Source: Candidatus Methanoperedens sp. (GTDB taxonomy: Archaea; Halobacteriota; Methanosarcinia; Methanosarcinales; Methanoperedenaceae). Taken from it: 6,289 bases of DNA. Both the position numbers and the translations under genes were made by a program. The stretch is taken from assembly GCA_028679855.1 (NCBI GenBank), contig JAJRAP010000298.1:1-6289 (forward strand), read 5' to 3'. Position 1 is the stretch's first letter; each line of letters opens with the position of its first letter. Positions 5,894 through 6,289 of the stretch are shown one piece after another. Under the pieces are notes generated by a model. The model did no database searches. It was given only the letters and a program-made list of their open reading frames with translations, and had not been told where the DNA came from.

Positions 5894-6289
5894 ATGAATA
5901 ACACGCTTACGGACAATTACAATCGGGTCATAAAAAGTCTGCGTATCTCGATAACGAAAAAGTGCAATTTGAAATGCATTTACTGCCATCAGGAGGGGGA
6001 AAACCAGGCGCCTGCACAGGAAATGACTCCTGAGACCGTCGCAAGAATAGTCACGGCTGCATCTGAGTTCGGGGTAGATAAAGTGAAGTTCTCAGGAGGT
6101 GAGCCGCTCATGAGGGAGGATTTTGAGGAGATACTGGCCGTGCTTCCAGCCTTAAAAAACATATCAGCCACCACGAACGGAGTGCTGCTTTCACATCGCG
6201 CGGCATCACTTGCGGATAGCGGTCTTGACAGGGTGAACGTGAGCCTTCCCTCTATCAATAAGGAGCATTACGGAGCTATAACAGGTTAT
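5894..6289 (+). CDS. moaA: MoaA-like radical SAM protein, probable GTP 3',8-cyclase (partial, runs off right edge)
   Basis: The N-terminal 132 residues are visible. LRISITKKC24NLKC28IYC31HQEGE holds the CxxxCxxC motif that binds the radical SAM [4Fe-4S] cluster; the YCH-x-EG ending is typical of archaeal MoaA. SGGEPLMRED (67-76) is the SAM-binding GGE motif, followed by SATTNGVLL (91-99) and LDRVNVSL (111-118), which match the MoaA barrel strands. MoaA converts GTP to 3',8-cyclo-dihydro-GTP, the first step of molybdopterin (Mo or W cofactor) synthesis, in the cytosol. The second cluster's cysteines and the C-terminal GG lie outside the window, so the assignment rests on the N-terminal half. 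Two positions differ from common MoaA: S67 where T is usual in TGGEPL, and P119-S where D-S/T is usual in NVSLDS. A MoaA paralogue or another radical SAM enzyme is thus possible. The ATG at 5894 is the natural start for the family N-terminus. Confidence 0.78.
   Translation, partial: MNNTLTDNYNRVIKSLRISITKKCNLKCIYCHQEGENQAPAQEMTPETVARIVTAASEFGVDKVKFSGGEPLMREDFEEILAVLPALKNISATTNGVLLSHRAASLADSGLDRVNVSLPSINKEHYGAITGY

Overview
The window looks like a euryarchaeal chromosome segment, most plausibly from a Methanosarcinales-like lineage. The archaeal markers are an alanyl-tRNA synthetase with the archaeal N-terminal CxxC...CGDxxC extension, an archaeal-type RNA 3'-phosphate cyclase, and TATA-like boxes about 25-28 bases upstream of start codons that have no Shine-Dalgarno sequence (leaderless genes). 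The lineage is an inference from protein style and cannot be fixed from this window alone.

Layout: three genes lie on the minus strand. They are the N-terminal part of an AT-rich AAA/OLD-like ATPase (427 down to the left edge), alanyl-tRNA synthetase alaS (3260-516), and a fused RCK_N-DHH-DHHA1 phosphoesterase (4828-3314, with an uncertain start). Two genes lie on the plus strand. They are RNA 3'-terminal phosphate cyclase rtcA (4848-5843) and the first 132 codons of a MoaA-like radical SAM protein (5894 to the right edge). The gaps between genes are short (about 50-90 bases), and no stretch over 300 bases lacks a gene. I saw no tRNA, rRNA, CRISPR array or insertion sequence.

The centre of regulatory interest is at 4775-4850. 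There the DHH phosphoesterase gene and rtcA diverge around one perfect 17-base A/T-rich palindrome that reads as a TATA box in both directions. It is correctly spaced for a leaderless rtcA mRNA. On the other side it leads into a strong Shine-Dalgarno sequence placed exactly 7 bases before an in-frame AUA codon, not an AUG. The upstream AUGs of the phosphoesterase overlap or precede the predicted transcription start, so its true start is an open question.

Functionally, most genes concern RNA or nucleotides: tRNA-Ala charging and editing (AlaRS), RNA 3'-end cyclisation (RtcA), and cleavage of small RNA or nucleotide phosphodiesters (DHH protein). MoaA would begin molybdenum/tungsten cofactor synthesis. 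The ATPase at the left edge differs in base composition from its neighbours and may mark the start of an accessory region. I found no clearly new multi-gene system; the most unusual points are the start and promoter arrangement and the domain fusion.
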